From: Burkholderiaceae bacterium
GTDB taxonomy: Bacteria; Pseudomonadota; Gammaproteobacteria; Burkholderiales; Burkholderiaceae_B
Direction: 5' to 3'
Assembly: GCA_017983955.1 (NCBI GenBank)
Contig: JAGOAJ010000004.1
Coordinates: forward strand, 84,821 to 148,820
Length of the DNA stretch: 64,000 nt
This document shows, piece by piece, positions 19,673 through 30,024 of this stretch. The position numbers were made by a program, and so were the translations under genes. The notes beneath the pieces were generated by a model. The model ran no database searches and was not told the DNA's origin. It worked only from the letters and a program-made list of their open reading frames with translations. How positions within the stretch are numbered: the stretch's first letter is position 1; each line of letters opens with the position of its first letter.

Positions 19673-20875
19673 CTAAGCAATAACGCCCAGATCACGCCCT
19701 ACTTTGGCAAACGCAGCTACTGCTTGCTGGATCTGTTCTGAGGTGTGGGCGGCGCTCATTTGGGTACGGATACGTGCCTGCCCCTTAGGTACTACGGGAT
19801 AGGAAAAGCCGATCACGTAGACGCCTTCGTCCAATAGCTGAGTCGACATTTGCGCAGCCAGTTGAGCATCGCCCAACATGACGGGAATAATGGGGTGTTC
19901 ACCAGGCACCAGGTCAAAGCCCAGCGCCGCCATGGCGCTGCGAAACTGCTGTCCATTGGCAGCCACCTGCTGACGTAATTTCTGACCTTCGGCGCTTTGC
20001 AGCAATTCCAGCACACGCAAGGATGCGGCTACGATGGCGGGCGCCAGCGTATTGGAAAACAGATAGGGGCGTGAACGCTGACGCAACAGTTCAACCACTG
20101 AAGCATGAGCCGCCGTGTAGCCACCTGACGCACCGCCCAAGGCCTTGCCCAGGGTACCGGTCAAAATATGCACCCGGCCTTCGACACCGCAGTATTCCGG
20201 CGTGCCGCGGCCATGCTGTCCCACAAAGCCCACAGCATGGGAGTCATCAACCATGACCATGGCATTGAATTCATCAGCCAGATCACAAATAGACTTAAGG
20301 TCGGCAATGATGCCGTCCATAGAAAATACGCCATCTGTGGCGATCAGTTTATAGCGTGCCCCGGCAGCGTCTGCGGCGACCAGTTGGGCGCGTAAGTCGG
20401 CCATATTGTTATTGCTGTAGCGATAGCGACGCGCTTTGCACAAACGTATGCCATCAATGATGCTGGCATGGTTCAGGGCGTCGCTGATGATGGCATCGTT
20501 CTCGTCGAACAAGGTGTCGAACAGCCCGCCATTGGCATCGTAGCAACTGGAATACAGTATGACGTCGTCCATGCGCAAAAAGCGCGCCAACGACTGCTCC
20601 AGCTGTTTGTGCCCGGTTTGCGTGCCACAAATAAACCGCACCGACGCCACCCCAAAGCCGGCCTCGTCCAGGCCGTCTTTGGCAGCCTGGATCAGCCGCG
20701 CATCGTTAGCTAGACCCAGGTAGTTATTGGCGCAGAAATTCAACAGGCGGCTGCCGTCAGTCAAAGCTACCTGAGCCGCCTGCTGGCCTTGCATTACCCG
20801 TTCGGCTTTGTAGAAACCATCAGAGCGTATTTGCTGTATCTGATTTTCCACATGGAGGACGAAGGGGTCTTGCAT
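19673..20875 (-). CDS. kbl: Glycine C-acetyltransferase (2-amino-3-ketobutyrate CoA ligase)
   Basis: A PLP enzyme of the alpha-oxoamine synthase family that cleaves 2-amino-3-oxobutyrate with CoA to glycine and acetyl-CoA. Diagnostic segments are [57 protein letters not shown] and [17 protein letters not shown], which carries the PLP lysine near residue 245. Length is 400 aa. AAAGGAA precedes the ATG. It begins 10 bases after the stop of the fused TRAP permease gene, placing threonine catabolism in the same transcription unit as a TAXI-TRAP importer. Confidence 0.96.
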   Translation of the reverse strand: MQDPFVLHVENQIQQIRSDGFYKAERVMQGQQAAQVALTDGSRLLNFCANNYLGLANDARLIQAAKDGLDEAGFGVASVRFICGTQTGHKQLEQSLARFLRMDDVILYSSCYDANGGLFDTLFDENDAIISDALNHASIIDGIRLCKARRYRYSNNNMADLRAQLVAADAAGARYKLIATDGVFSMDGIIADLKSICDLADEFNAMVMVDDSHAVGFVGQHGRGTPEYCGVEGRVHILTGTLGKALGGASGGYTAAHASVVELLRQRSRPYLFSNTLAPAIVAASLRVLELLQSAEGQKLRQQVAANGQQFRSAMAALGFDLVPGEHPIIPVMLGDAQLAAQMSTQLLDEGVYVIGFSYPVVPKGQARIRTQMSAAHTSEQIQQAVAAFAKVGRDLGVIA

Positions 20876-20885
20876 GACAGTTCCT

Positions 20886-23525
20886 TTAAGTAGCGGCTGC
20901 GAACTCCAAAGGTTCCAAGGCGCGTAAACGTACGCCCTGTCGCCACCAGATCAACAGCAAAAGCATTAGTGCCGGGATATACGTCCAGAACTCCGAAGGA
21001 CGTTCTGGATTGGGTATTTTAACCTCTGCAATATCCCAACCTTGCTCCCAACTGGAACGATAGGCCTGGCTGCCAAAACGTACACTGACAACCTGTGCCT
21101 GTTCACCCAGCATCATCACGGACAAACCCGCTCCCGACAGGCGCTGCATCGCTGCCGCATCACCCGTTGCCGTGCTGTCAACAGGCAAGGCGGCAAGTGG
21201 TACAGCCACCGTTTTGACCAAATCATCGCCCTCCAGGTTCATGCCTTTAATCACCACCGTCAACCGACCTCCCGGTGGCATGTCAGCCGCTATTTGCATA
21301 AGTTCAGAACCTGGGCGGGTTTCATACTTGGGCGCGACAAAGTTCATAAACCAGTCTGGCCGGAACAGCGCAAACGTAATTGCAAACAGCAGTATGACTT
21401 CGGCCCATGAACACTTGACGCGCATCCAACGCATGGTGGCGGCGGCAAAGGTTAAAGATGCCAATGTCGCCCCTCCAACCACAAGCAGGGTTTCAGCCCA
21501 GCCTTGTACGTCGATCAGCAACAACAAGGGATTGAAGACAAACATAAAGGGCAGGACCGCCGTGCGCATGGCGTAGGTTGTTCCCTGTATTCCGGTCTTG
21601 ATGGGGTCTTCACCAGAGATCGCGGCCGCCGCAAAGGTTGCCAAGCCTACAGGCGGGGTAATGTCGGCCATGATCCCAAAATAAAACACAAACATATGGA
21701 CCGCAATTAACGGTATGACCAAGCCACTTTGGGCACCCAGTTCCACCACCACCGGAGCCATCAGCGTAGCCATCAGTATGTAGTTGGCAGTGGTAGGCAT
21801 ACCCAGCCCAAGTACCAAACACACGCCAGCGGTAAAGAACAGCATGACTAATACATTACCCATGGACACCAGTTCCACGAATTCCGTCATGCGCCCGCCT
21901 AGGCCAGTCAGTGTGATGGCACCAACAATCAGGCCTGCCGTGCCACAAGCGATGGCAATGCCCACCATATTGCGTGCGCCTTCTTGTAAGCCCTTTACGG
22001 TTTCACTTAGCCCCTGACGAGTGGCGGACGCCACCTCTTGCTTGCGGAACCAGGCGATCAAGGGCCGCTGGGTCGCCATCTGCACCATCATGGACACCGC
22101 TGCCCAGAACGCCGACAAACCGGCGGACAGCATTTCTACGGTCAAACACCATACCAGGATGCCTATGGGAATCAGAAAATAGAGACCCGCCCGTACCGTG
22201 GGCCAAGTTTCAGGCTTAACGGGATTGGTAATACTGATTTCTGTTGGCAGATCAGGATGGCTGGCAGCAATGCGTAACAGCCACACGTACAACACCACTA
22301 ACAAGCTCGTCAGTATCCAAATGGCTGCGTCACCGGCTACCGACTGCACGCCCACACCTATCCAGTAAATAAGTCCGGAAACAATAAGGGTGCCGGAAAT
22401 ACCCATGCCCCAGCCCGCTAGTTTTTGCAGGACGGTACGCGGCTTGCCCGCTGACATCATGGGTTGTATGCCCAACTTCAAGGCTTCGATGTGCACGATA
22501 TAAAACAGTGCAATATACGAAATGGACGCTGGCAAGATCGCATGCCGGATAATATCGGTATAAGGTATGCCAACGTACTCTATCATCAGGAAGGCTGCCG
22601 CCCCCATCACCGGCGGCATAATCTGCCCGTTGACCGACGACGCGGTTTCTATGGCCCCAGCGCGTATGCCTCCGTAACCTGCCCGTTTCATCAAGGGTAT
22701 GGTAAAAATGCCACCGGTAACCACGTTGGCCACCGACGAGGCTGACACTATGCCATTAACCGCGGATGAAACCACGGCGACTTTGGCGGGACCGCCCCGC
22801 AAATGTCCTAGCAAGGCAAAAGAGACCTGCATCATGTAATTGCCTGCCCCGCACCTATCCAGCAAAGAGCCCAACAACACAAAAATGAAAATATAAGAAA
22901 CCGACACGCCCAGCGCGACGCCGTAGACACCCTCTGTGGTCAACCACATATGTGACATCAAGCGTTCAATGGAGGCGCCCCGATGCGCTAGGGCATCAGG
23001 CATCCAGGGCCCCAGCAAGGCATAGGCCACAAACACAGCGCCCAACACAGCCATAGGTGCGCCCAAAGCACGGCGCGTGACTTCTAGCAGCAGTACTAGA
23101 CCAGTGCAGGCCACCACAACGTCCATGGTTGTAGGTATGCCGGGACGTGTGGCCAACTGGTTGTAAAACAAATATAGATAGGCGCCACAAAAGCCACCAA
23201 CCAGCGCCAACACCCAGTCGTACCAGGGCATAATGTCGCGCGGCGAGCTTTTGCGAGCTGGATAGGCCAGATAGCCCAGGAACATGGCAATACCCAAATG
23301 CAGGGCACGCGCTTCGGTATCGTTGAAGATACCCAGCCTAAGCGAAAATGGTAACGGCGAGGCGTACCAGAGCTGAAACAGAGACCATAACACCGCGCCA
23401 ATAAATAGGACGGCGCCAGGAAAGCCACCGACCTCTCGACCACCGCGATCGACATCAGCGACCAGTTGTTCAAGGTTGGCGTTGGCTTCCTGCTGAGCAG
23501 CAGATAATGATGGGGATGTTGTCAT
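20886..23525 (-). CDS. TAXI-type TRAP transporter fused permease (DctQM) with C-terminal DUF3394-like domain
   Basis: An inner-membrane TRAP permease in which the small DctQ and large DctM subunits are fused. The N-terminal part has about four to six helices. The DctM core includes [47 protein letters not shown] and [15 protein letters not shown], which are TRAP signatures. At 879 aa it is far longer than the second copy at 30103 (623 aa). The extra 140 or so C-terminal residues form a soluble DUF3394-like region followed by a last hydrophobic helix ([13 protein letters not shown]). It pairs with the TAXI receptor 60 bases upstream in the operon. The energy source in this family is an ion gradient. 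Confidence 0.93.
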   Translation of the reverse strand: MTTSPSLSAAQQEANANLEQLVADVDRGGREVGGFPGAVLFIGAVLWSLFQLWYASPLPFSLRLGIFNDTEARALHLGIAMFLGYLAYPARKSSPRDIMPWYDWVLALVGGFCGAYLYLFYNQLATRPGIPTTMDVVVACTGLVLLLEVTRRALGAPMAVLGAVFVAYALLGPWMPDALAHRGASIERLMSHMWLTTEGVYGVALGVSVSYIFIFVLLGSLLDRCGAGNYMMQVSFALLGHLRGGPAKVAVVSSAVNGIVSASSVANVVTGGIFTIPLMKRAGYGGIRAGAIETASSVNGQIMPPVMGAAAFLMIEYVGIPYTDIIRHAILPASISYIALFYIVHIEALKLGIQPMMSAGKPRTVLQKLAGWGMGISGTLIVSGLIYWIGVGVQSVAGDAAIWILTSLLVVLYVWLLRIAASHPDLPTEISITNPVKPETWPTVRAGLYFLIPIGILVWCLTVEMLSAGLSAFWAAVSMMVQMATQRPLIAWFRKQEVASATRQGLSETVKGLQEGARNMVGIAIACGTAGLIVGAITLTGLGGRMTEFVELVSMGNVLVMLFFTAGVCLVLGLGMPTTANYILMATLMAPVVVELGAQSGLVIPLIAVHMFVFYFGIMADITPPVGLATFAAAAISGEDPIKTGIQGTTYAMRTAVLPFMFVFNPLLLLIDVQGWAETLLVVGGATLASLTFAAATMRWMRVKCSWAEVILLFAITFALFRPDWFMNFVAPKYETRPGSELMQIAADMPPGGRLTVVIKGMNLEGDDLVKTVAVPLAALPVDSTATGDAAAMQRLSGAGLSVMMLGEQAQVVSVRFGSQAYRSSWEQGWDIAEVKIPNPERPSEFWTYIPALMLLLLIWWRQGVRLRALEPLEFAAAT

Positions 23526-23585
23526 GCTTTATTCCCAATAATGGCTTTATAGCGTAGCAATGGCGCCCTAGGGCGCCATTGCCTC

Positions 23586-24587
23586 TTACAACAGACCTTT
23601 TTCTTGATAGTACTTCTGAGCGCCAGGGTGTAATGGCGCAGACAAACCATTTTTAACCATGTCCTTGGCGTCCAGATGACCTAATGCTGGGTGCAATTTT
23701 TTAAAGTCGTCGAAATTTTCGAAAACGGCTTTTACCACCAGATAGACAGTTTCATCAGGCACGTCAGCCGAAGTAACAAAGGTGGCTAACACACCATAAG
23801 TTGGCGTGTCATCAGGATTGTTAGCATACAGACCGCCAGGAATGCTGACTTTGGCGTAATAGGGGTACTGTTCAACCAGCTTATCCACTACGGGGCCGGT
23901 CAGGGGCGTGAGTTTGGCGCCACACGTGGTGGTGGGGTCCTGAATGTTGGCTGATGGGTGACCTACGCCATAGAAAAAGCCATCGATCTTGCCATCACAC
24001 ACGGCGGAACCGTGTTCATCGGGACGCAGTTCCGATGCCAACGAAAAGAAATCAAGGCCATCGCCACGGGCTTTAAGCAGTTGTTCCATAGAAGCACGCG
24101 TGCCTGAGCCGGGGTTGCCCACGTTGAAACGCTTACCTTTCAGGTCCTCGAAACTTTTAATATTGGCGTCTTTGCGTGTCACCACAGTGAAGGGTTCGGG
24201 GTGCAAGGAAAACACCGAGCGAAGCTTTTCAAATTTGCCAGCCTCTTTGAACTGACCATCGCCGTTATAGGCGTTATAGCCAACGTCGGACTGAACCACG
24301 CCCAGATCTAATTCGCCCGCCTTGATCGTGTTGATGTTAAACACCGAACCACCCGTGGACTCTACCGAGCAACGCACACCATGTTGAGCGCGGTCTTTAT
24401 TGACCAAGCGACAAATAGCGCCACCGGCCGCGTAATACACGCCAGTTACGCCACCGGTGCCGATGCTAACAAACTTTTGCTGGGCCGCTGCCGGCAAGGG
24501 TGCAGCCATTACGGCAAACAGCGCGGTGGCGCTAGCCACAGCAGTCAGATATTTCTTATTGAACGGGTTTTTTAAGCGTTTTTGCAT
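23586..24587 (-). CDS. TAXI-family TRAP transporter periplasmic receptor
   Basis: A periplasmic substrate-binding protein of the TRAP-associated extracytoplasmic immunogenic (TAXI) family. The ATG at 24587 follows AGGAG by 9 bases and opens a signal peptide of about 36 residues ending PAAAQ. The mature start [26 protein letters not shown] is the TAXI hallmark, followed by [17 protein letters not shown] and [16 protein letters not shown]. Length is 333 aa. It heads an operon with the fused permease, kbl, tdh and the pseudouridine synthase, so threonine or a related metabolite is a reasonable but untested ligand. Confidence 0.92.
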   Translation of the reverse strand: MQKRLKNPFNKKYLTAVASATALFAVMAAPLPAAAQQKFVSIGTGGVTGVYYAAGGAICRLVNKDRAQHGVRCSVESTGGSVFNINTIKAGELDLGVVQSDVGYNAYNGDGQFKEAGKFEKLRSVFSLHPEPFTVVTRKDANIKSFEDLKGKRFNVGNPGSGTRASMEQLLKARGDGLDFFSLASELRPDEHGSAVCDGKIDGFFYGVGHPSANIQDPTTTCGAKLTPLTGPVVDKLVEQYPYYAKVSIPGGLYANNPDDTPTYGVLATFVTSADVPDETVYLVVKAVFENFDDFKKLHPALGHLDAKDMVKNGLSAPLHPGAQKYYQEKGLL

Positions 24588-24622
24588 AATTATTGTCTCC
24601 TGGGGGTTAGCCCTTATTGTTA

Positions 24623-24636
24623 CCAGTGGCCACTGG
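24623..24636. repeat. Perfect 14-bp palindrome in the TAXI receptor leader
   Basis: CCAGTGGCCACTGG reads the same on both strands and lies 36 bases before the TAXI receptor start codon. It could be a repressor operator or the stem of a leader hairpin for the TAXI, kbl and tdh operon. A second CTGGCA/TGCCAG pair lies close by at about 24644-24668. No regulator gene adjoins it. Confidence 0.4.
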
Positions 24637-24699
24637 CAATCTCCTGGCAGCCATAAACTGAGTGCCAGCATCTATCTAACCATCTACTTACCTAGACCG

Positions 24700-24726
24700 C
24701 TATTAGTACATTCCACACGCTAATAG
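24700..24726. repeat. Inverted repeat CTATTAG / CTAATAG in the divergent region
   Basis: Two 7-bp inverted arms (24700-24706 and 24720-24726) flank 13 bases in the 285-base region between the TAXI operon and the GGDEF/EAL gene. The arm spacing suits a dimeric regulator on one DNA face. The rest of this region is AT-rich toward 24730-24870 and probably holds both promoters; nothing else was recognised in it. Confidence 0.3.
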
Positions 24727-24872
24727 GGTTATATGTCACTATTTTCAGCAAATCTCGAAACGAAAAGATACATTTAGAGTAAATTTGACTTTTTCTGGAC
24801 CAATAACAGTATAGTTGTAATAATTCCGGCCTAATTCTGCCTGCTGACTTCAGTAAAAACCATTATTCCAAC

Positions 24873-27473
24873 ATGACTCTCTGGCGGCGCTACATCAGAC
24901 AGTGCGTAAAACTCAGCTTACTGGCAGTGGTTTTACTTACTGGTCTACCTGCCAACACCGCTTGGGCTAACTCTCAGCCTGTCCGTGTGGGCACCTTTGA
25001 CAACGCACCTAACTTGTTGCTGTCCGATGACGGGCGCCCTGCAGGCATATTGGGCGAAATCTTGCAGGAAATCGCCCGCCGTGAACAATGGCAACTAGAG
25101 GCTGTTCCATGCGAATGGCAGGAATGCATACACAAGCTGCAAACTGGCCAGATAGACCTGCTACCCGATGTGGCGTACACCCCCGAGCGCGAATTCCTAT
25201 ACAGTTTTCACGAAGTTCCAGCCCTGCACAATTGGTCCCAGGTGTATGTTGCGCCCGGCACGGAAATACATTCTGTACTGGATATGGAGGGCAAGCGTGT
25301 CGTTGCATTAACGGCTTCCGTCCAATATATCTTCACTAAATCATTGCTAAGTAATTTTGGCGTCCAAGCAACCTTATTAGGTGTGCCTAACCAAGAAGAC
25401 GCCTTTGCTCTGGTAAGCAACAGCCAAGCTGATGCCGTTGTGGCCAGCTATTACTATGGCGAGACCCATGCCTCACGCTATGGCCTAACAGCCACCAGCC
25501 TGATGTACGAACCAACCCGTTCATTTTATGCCGCCAAGAAAAATCACAACCCACAGCTACTGGCCGCCATAGATAAGCACCTGGCCGCCTGGCAAAGCGA
25601 TCCTCAATCCATCTACTTCACTATTTTGCATCGCTGGGGCAAAGTGGCAACACCCAGCCCGATACCGCTGATGTTTTGGTGGGGCGTAGCCGCCTTGGTC
25701 GTATTGTTGTTGCTGGCACTAAGCATAGCCGCATTACTGAAAAACCAGGTTGCACGGCAAACACGCCATATCAAGGCCCGGGAAATATGGCTCAATACCG
25801 TACTGGAAAGCGTTGACGCCTTTATCTACATCAAAGACAAAAATTTCCGCTACAAATACTGCAATCAAAAAGCCACTGATTTTCTAGGTCTACAACCCAG
25901 TGAAATGATAGGTCGCACCGACAGCGAAATATTTGTGGGTCACGCCAGGTTAGCAGGCATCGAAGAAAGCGACAGACGCATCTTGGACAAGGGCGGTCGG
26001 GTAGTCACCGAGGACGGCGTGGTGTCCTTTGCCGAACGCAACGAAACCCGCTCACTGGTCACCGTCAAACTGCCTTTGTTGGATGCCAAGGGAAATATCA
26101 GCGGTATCTGCGGCATAGCCACAGACATCACTGAACTCAAAGCTGCCCGTGACACCGTGCATCAACTGGCCTATTACGACCCTCTGACCAAGCTGCCCAA
26201 CCGGCAACTGTTACTGGCTAAACTTGAACAGGCGCTGCAGGCGGCACAGGACAACAACTTTAGCTCGGCCGTGCTGTTTATCGACCTAGACGATTTCAAA
26301 AAGCTCAATGATGCACGCGGCCACCTGACAGGCGACATCTTGCTGTGCCATGTGGGCGAGCGCCTGCAATATGTCATACGTAACAACGACACTGTCGCCC
26401 GTATTGGTGGCGATGAATTCGTCGTGCTGCTGACCCAGCTAGGGTCGAATCCCGACGCGGCCATCAACAAAGCCATGTATGTCGCTGAAAAAATCCGTAT
26501 TGCGCTGACCCAGCCCTTTCAGATTGATGGTCAGCCCTTCTGGTCAGGCGCCAGCATAGGCGTCACTATGCTCTACGGCGGAACAAAATCCACCGAAGAC
26601 CTGCTGCGCGAGGCAGACACCGCCATGTACCGATCCAAGGCGGCCGGACGCAATCGGGTAACCTTGTACCTGACCAGCATGCAAACCGAAACAGAAGAGC
26701 GCCTGTCCCTGGAACACGATATCGCCCAGGCAGTCAATGACGAACAATTTGAAATCTATATACAGCCACAATTCAATCCGGCTCGTGAGATTACCGGAGC
26801 CGAGCTGTTAATACGCTGGCGGCATCCAGAGCGCGGCATGGTCCCACCTAGCTTGTTTATCCCTGTGGCTGAACAGACCGGCGCCATCATACGCATAGGT
26901 GAATGGACACTGTATCAAGCCTGTAAAGCATTAATGATGCCCAGCATCGCCAGCGCCAGTTATCCACTGTCAATTAACGTCAGCCCCAACCAGTTCAACG
27001 AACCTAGCTTTGTGCAGAAGGTCAAACGTACCTTACTGGAAACAGGTGCACCAGGCCATAGACTAATTTTTGAAATTACGGAAGGTGTGCTGATACATAA
27101 TCTGCAAGAAACCCTGCCGCGCATGGCCGACTTGGCAATGCTAGGCATACGTTTCTCGATTGATGACTTTGGCACCGGTTATTCCAACTTAAGCAATCTG
27201 AAGCGCCTGCCCCTGTTCGAGCTGAAAATCGATCAAAGCCTTACCCAAGACACGCCACATGACCCCGACAGTACGGTCATCGTTAAGTTGATACTGGCCA
27301 TGGCCCAGCAACTAGGCATACAAGTCGTGGCCGAGGGTGTAGAGACCACTGAACAGGCCGAGTTCCTGATCGACCATGGCTGCCAGGCCCTGCAAGGCTA
27401 TCTGTTCATGCGCCCCATGCCCCTAAGCGCATGGCCGCCTGAAGACCAAAAGCTACTGAGCAACCCACTTTAG
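24873..27473 (+). CDS. Periplasmic-sensor PAS-GGDEF-EAL cyclic-di-GMP enzyme
   Basis: A membrane signalling protein. After a signal or anchor (about 1-32) comes a family 3 solute-binding domain (about 35-255, VRVGTFDNAPNLLLSDDGRPAGILGE) facing the periplasm. A helix follows at about 266-290, then a PAS domain (about 300-415), GGDEF (about 425-590) and EAL (about 605-860). RIGGDEF near 509 is intact, and RNND ahead of it fits the RxxD inhibitory site, so feedback by c-di-GMP is likely. The EAL motif reads ELL, but the metal and catalytic residues in SINVSP, EITEG, DDFGTGYS, LKID and VAEGVE are kept. Both synthesis and breakdown of c-di-GMP are therefore possible. The binding domain may sense an amino acid. 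Its stop overlaps that of the convergent ZIP gene. Confidence 0.92.
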   Translation: MTLWRRYIRQCVKLSLLAVVLLTGLPANTAWANSQPVRVGTFDNAPNLLLSDDGRPAGILGEILQEIARREQWQLEAVPCEWQECIHKLQTGQIDLLPDVAYTPEREFLYSFHEVPALHNWSQVYVAPGTEIHSVLDMEGKRVVALTASVQYIFTKSLLSNFGVQATLLGVPNQEDAFALVSNSQADAVVASYYYGETHASRYGLTATSLMYEPTRSFYAAKKNHNPQLLAAIDKHLAAWQSDPQSIYFTILHRWGKVATPSPIPLMFWWGVAALVVLLLLALSIAALLKNQVARQTRHIKAREIWLNTVLESVDAFIYIKDKNFRYKYCNQKATDFLGLQPSEMIGRTDSEIFVGHARLAGIEESDRRILDKGGRVVTEDGVVSFAERNETRSLVTVKLPLLDAKGNISGICGIATDITELKAARDTVHQLAYYDPLTKLPNRQLLLAKLEQALQAAQDNNFSSAVLFIDLDDFKKLNDARGHLTGDILLCHVGERLQYVIRNNDTVARIGGDEFVVLLTQLGSNPDAAINKAMYVAEKIRIALTQPFQIDGQPFWSGASIGVTMLYGGTKSTEDLLREADTAMYRSKAAGRNRVTLYLTSMQTETEERLSLEHDIAQAVNDEQFEIYIQPQFNPAREITGAELLIRWRHPERGMVPPSLFIPVAEQTGAIIRIGEWTLYQACKALMMPSIASASYPLSINVSPNQFNEPSFVQKVKRTLLETGAPGHRLIFEITEGVLIHNLQETLPRMADLAMLGIRFSIDDFGTGYSNLSNLKRLPLFELKIDQSLTQDTPHDPDSTVIVKLILAMAQQLGIQVVAEGVETTEQAEFLIDHGCQALQGYLFMRPMPLSAWPPEDQKLLSNPL

Positions 27474-28333
27474 CCTAAGGCAGTATCCAACAACATCATC
27501 ATGACAAAGCCTATCAATAGCCCACCAGTGGCGCTGGCCTCGTGACCCTGGCGGTGTGATTCCGGAATAATTTCATGGCTGACCACAAACAGCATGGCAC
27601 CAGCCGCTGCCGCCAGTCCCCAAGGCAGCAAAGCAGCCGACATCCCTATCAAGGCGACTCCCAGCACAGCGGCCACGGGCTCAACCAAGCCGGACAATAT
27701 GCCCACCGACACCGCCAGCCACTTGCTATAACCCACACCCATCAAGGCCAACGCCACCACCAACCCTTCAGGGATATCTTGTATCGCAATGCCAACCGTC
27801 AACGCCTGGGCACCCACCAAATCCGGCCCCGCAAAAGCCACACCTATCGCCAGGCCTTCCGGAAAATTATGCAAGGTAATTGCCAGGACAAACAGCCACA
27901 CCCGTTTAAGCTTTTTAGCCTGGCTGCCCTCGACGCCTTTGATGAAATGTTCGTGCGGCACCGCCCTGTCGATTAACAATAAAAACAAGGCACCCAGCAA
28001 GATTCCAGCGCCAACAATCGCACCCGCCCCCCAGGGCCCTGCGCCCTGATCACGGGCGATGGCCAAACTAGGAATAACTAATGAGAACGAGGTAGCGGCC
28101 AGCATGACGCCTGCACCAAAACCCAGCAAGGTGTCGTTAACCCGCTGCGACAGCCCACGCGTGACAATAGCGGGCACCGTACCCAAAGCGGTCGCGGCGG
28201 CGGCTAGCAAGCCACCCCACAAAGCACCCTGCACATGCGGGTCATTGGCCAAGAGCCGAACATAAACATCGTTCAGCAATAGGGCTATACCCACCAAGAC
28301 AATGGTAAAACCTACCCAATAACGCATCGTCAT
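27470..28333 (-). CDS. ZIP-family divalent metal transporter
   Basis: An inner-membrane ZIP permease that imports zinc or related divalent cations. Its 287 aa hold about eight hydrophobic helices. The metal-binding helix IV reads ALTLHNFPEGLAIGVAFAG in form (HNFPEG near 151), helix V holds QDIPEGLVVALALMG, and HEIIPESH near 253 matches the GufA branch of ZIP proteins. The ATG at 28333 has AGG nearby. Its stop shares three bases with the stop region of the convergent GGDEF/EAL gene (27470-27473). Confidence 0.92.
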   Translation of the reverse strand: MTMRYWVGFTIVLVGIALLLNDVYVRLLANDPHVQGALWGGLLAAAATALGTVPAIVTRGLSQRVNDTLLGFGAGVMLAATSFSLVIPSLAIARDQGAGPWGAGAIVGAGILLGALFLLLIDRAVPHEHFIKGVEGSQAKKLKRVWLFVLAITLHNFPEGLAIGVAFAGPDLVGAQALTVGIAIQDIPEGLVVALALMGVGYSKWLAVSVGILSGLVEPVAAVLGVALIGMSAALLPWGLAAAAGAMLFVVSHEIIPESHRQGHEASATGGLLIGFVMMMLLDTALG

Positions 28334-28483
28334 CGCAACGACCTAATGTGTATAAGGATTACCTATTATGCACGCATGCGGCTCAATAGTTACAGCACGC
28401 GGGTGTCGATTGCTCCGAAATAGGAAAAATGCTATACGGAAGGGTGCCTGCCAGGAAAAATAACAAACACCGGAGGAAGCAGC

Positions 28484-29026
28484 ATGTGGTCGTGGATACC
28501 CAAATACCGGCTGGCAGTAATCGCCACCGCCGTACTGATTAGCGGTTGCGCCAGCCTATCGCCAGAAGAATGTCGTACCGTGCAGTGGCACGAGCAAGGT
28601 ATGCGCGATGGCCAAAATGGTCACCCGCGCGCGCGCGCAGACCAGCACCGCGAAGCCTGTGGAAAAGTTGGGGTCGCCCTGGACATGCAGCAATACGAAG
28701 CCGGACGGGCCATAGGCATACGCCGATATTGCACCCCGGAAAACGGTCTGCAAGCAGGACGGCTGGGGCGCTCTTACCAGAACTCTTGTCCGCCCGAACT
28801 GGAAGGTCCCTTTCTGGACAACTACCGTAGCGGCTACCGCGTCTACGAAGCCCAGCAATATGTAGAACGCCTGGACCGCGAACTTAGCAGCAAGGAATAC
28901 AGTTTACGCAAGGCGAAAGACGACCGCGAACGTTCCAGGCTACGTTCCGACCTTAGGGATCTGGATCGCCGACTGCGCCACGCCCGAGACGATGTTTACC
29001 AGGCGGAACGGCGTTTGCGTAATTAA
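28484..29026 (+). CDS. DUF2799-like outer-membrane-type lipoprotein
   Basis: A small predicted lipoprotein of unknown function. The N-terminal signal ends in LISGC, a clear lipobox, with Cys near residue 22. The following ECRTVQWHEQGMRDGQNG matches DUF2799 proteins, with a second repeat-like copy later (DNYRSGYRVYEAQ). The last 50 residues are highly charged (RELSSKEYSLRKAKDDRERSRLRSDL broken over the segment) and likely form a coiled coil. Length is 180 aa. A GGAGGAAG ribosome site precedes the ATG. A 13-base CG run at 28626-28638 lies within the gene. It converges with the TSUP exporter. Confidence 0.8.
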   Translation: MWSWIPKYRLAVIATAVLISGCASLSPEECRTVQWHEQGMRDGQNGHPRARADQHREACGKVGVALDMQQYEAGRAIGIRRYCTPENGLQAGRLGRSYQNSCPPELEGPFLDNYRSGYRVYEAQQYVERLDRELSSKEYSLRKAKDDRERSRLRSDLRDLDRRLRHARDDVYQAERRLRN

Positions 29027-29093
29027 ACTGCACCAGCTGTTTTCCAAGCGCCATTAGACTTTCGGCACGTAGCTGATCGCTGCAACGTACAGT

Positions 29094-29894
29094 TCAACCC
29101 AACAACATATAAATGCCGACAACAAAGACTGTCGTTGCGAACACCATGTTTAGTACGCCGCGTTTACTCGCAAGGCGCGTCGCAAGCTGCGCACCACCCC
29201 ACCCCCCCATCACCCCGCCCGCTATAAACTCCAGAGCAATAGGCCAATCGACCAAACCAGATCGAGCATAGTTAAGTGCCGTTGTTAGTCCGAAGCTGCC
29301 AACACCAAACAATGACGTTCCAATAGCCTCAATAATCGGTAGCCGGGCAGATAGCATCAGTCCGGGAACGATAAGAAAGCCACCGCCGATACCGAAAAAT
29401 CCTGCTAATGCCCCGGTGCCTATACCTGTACTCGATAGCCTCACTCCCAACTGTGCTGAAGAGGGCATCTGTATAGATGCATCCACCGTTTGACGCGCAC
29501 GGACCATAAAAATAGACATAATGATCATTAGCATTGCGAAGAGGCTGATCAAACGGCTCCCATCCATCAACTTTCCAAGTTGAGAGCCCGCCAAAGCCCC
29601 GACTATACCCATGCTGGTAAAAAGGAATGCCTTACGCCAATGCACATGTTTGGCACGTGCGTGAGGAATCAAGTTGACATAAGCATTGATGGAAACAGCC
29701 AAAGCACTAGTGCCGATCACAAGATGGATGTTGTCCATGCCAACAACATAGATAAGTAATGGCACGGCGAGAATCGAGCCGCCGCCTCCCGTCAGTGCCA
29801 GTGCAAATCCCGTCACCCCGCCACAGGCAAGAACCAATGCATGAAAAGTCCATAGGCCTTCCATCACTGCCACCATGCTGGTGTTTGTAGTCAT
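29094..29894 (-). CDS. TSUP (TauE/SafE) family anion exporter
   Basis: An inner-membrane protein of the sulfite exporter TauE/SafE family, 266 aa with about eight helices. The first repeat is FALALTGGGGSILAVPLLIYVVG and the second GTGALAGFFGIGGGFLIVPGLML; these paired Gly-rich motifs define the family. ATG 29894 is used, with a GTG one codon upstream as the alternative; neither has a strong ribosome site. Members export sulfite, sulfoacetate or other sulfur anions in sulfonate breakdown. Here it is divergent from a TAXI-TRAP, dehydrogenase and UxaA-type lyase cluster, which suits disposal of sulfite. That role is inferred from context. Confidence 0.88.
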   Translation of the reverse strand: MTTNTSMVAVMEGLWTFHALVLACGGVTGFALALTGGGGSILAVPLLIYVVGMDNIHLVIGTSALAVSINAYVNLIPHARAKHVHWRKAFLFTSMGIVGALAGSQLGKLMDGSRLISLFAMLMIIMSIFMVRARQTVDASIQMPSSAQLGVRLSSTGIGTGALAGFFGIGGGFLIVPGLMLSARLPIIEAIGTSLFGVGSFGLTTALNYARSGLVDWPIALEFIAGGVMGGWGGAQLATRLASKRGVLNMVFATTVFVVGIYMLLG

Positions 29895-29980
29895 CACAGT
29901 TGCACGCCATATTTAAACTTTTGGTTATAAGCAAATAGCTTGACGTAATATACAGAGACAGTTATAAACTTGTCAATCGA

Positions 29981-30024
29981 CCCATTTCAAAGAATCCTGC
30001 CCAGGAATGATTCTTTGAAATGGG
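29981..30024. repeat. Long inverted repeat, 16-bp perfect arms
   Basis: CCCATTTCAAAGAATC (29981-29996) and GATTCTTTGAAATGGG (30009-30024) are perfect complements around a 12-base loop. It lies between the divergent TSUP exporter and the TAXI-TRAP operon. No T-run follows on either side, so an ordinary terminator is unlikely. An operator or the trace of a small mobile element are alternatives. Confidence 0.6.

Noticed and set aside
28626-28638. CG dinucleotide run of 13 bases in the DUF2799 lipoprotein gene, considered as a phase-variable tract
   Set aside because: Too short to claim slippage from one sequence, and the frame is intact. Variation in length among isolates would be needed.
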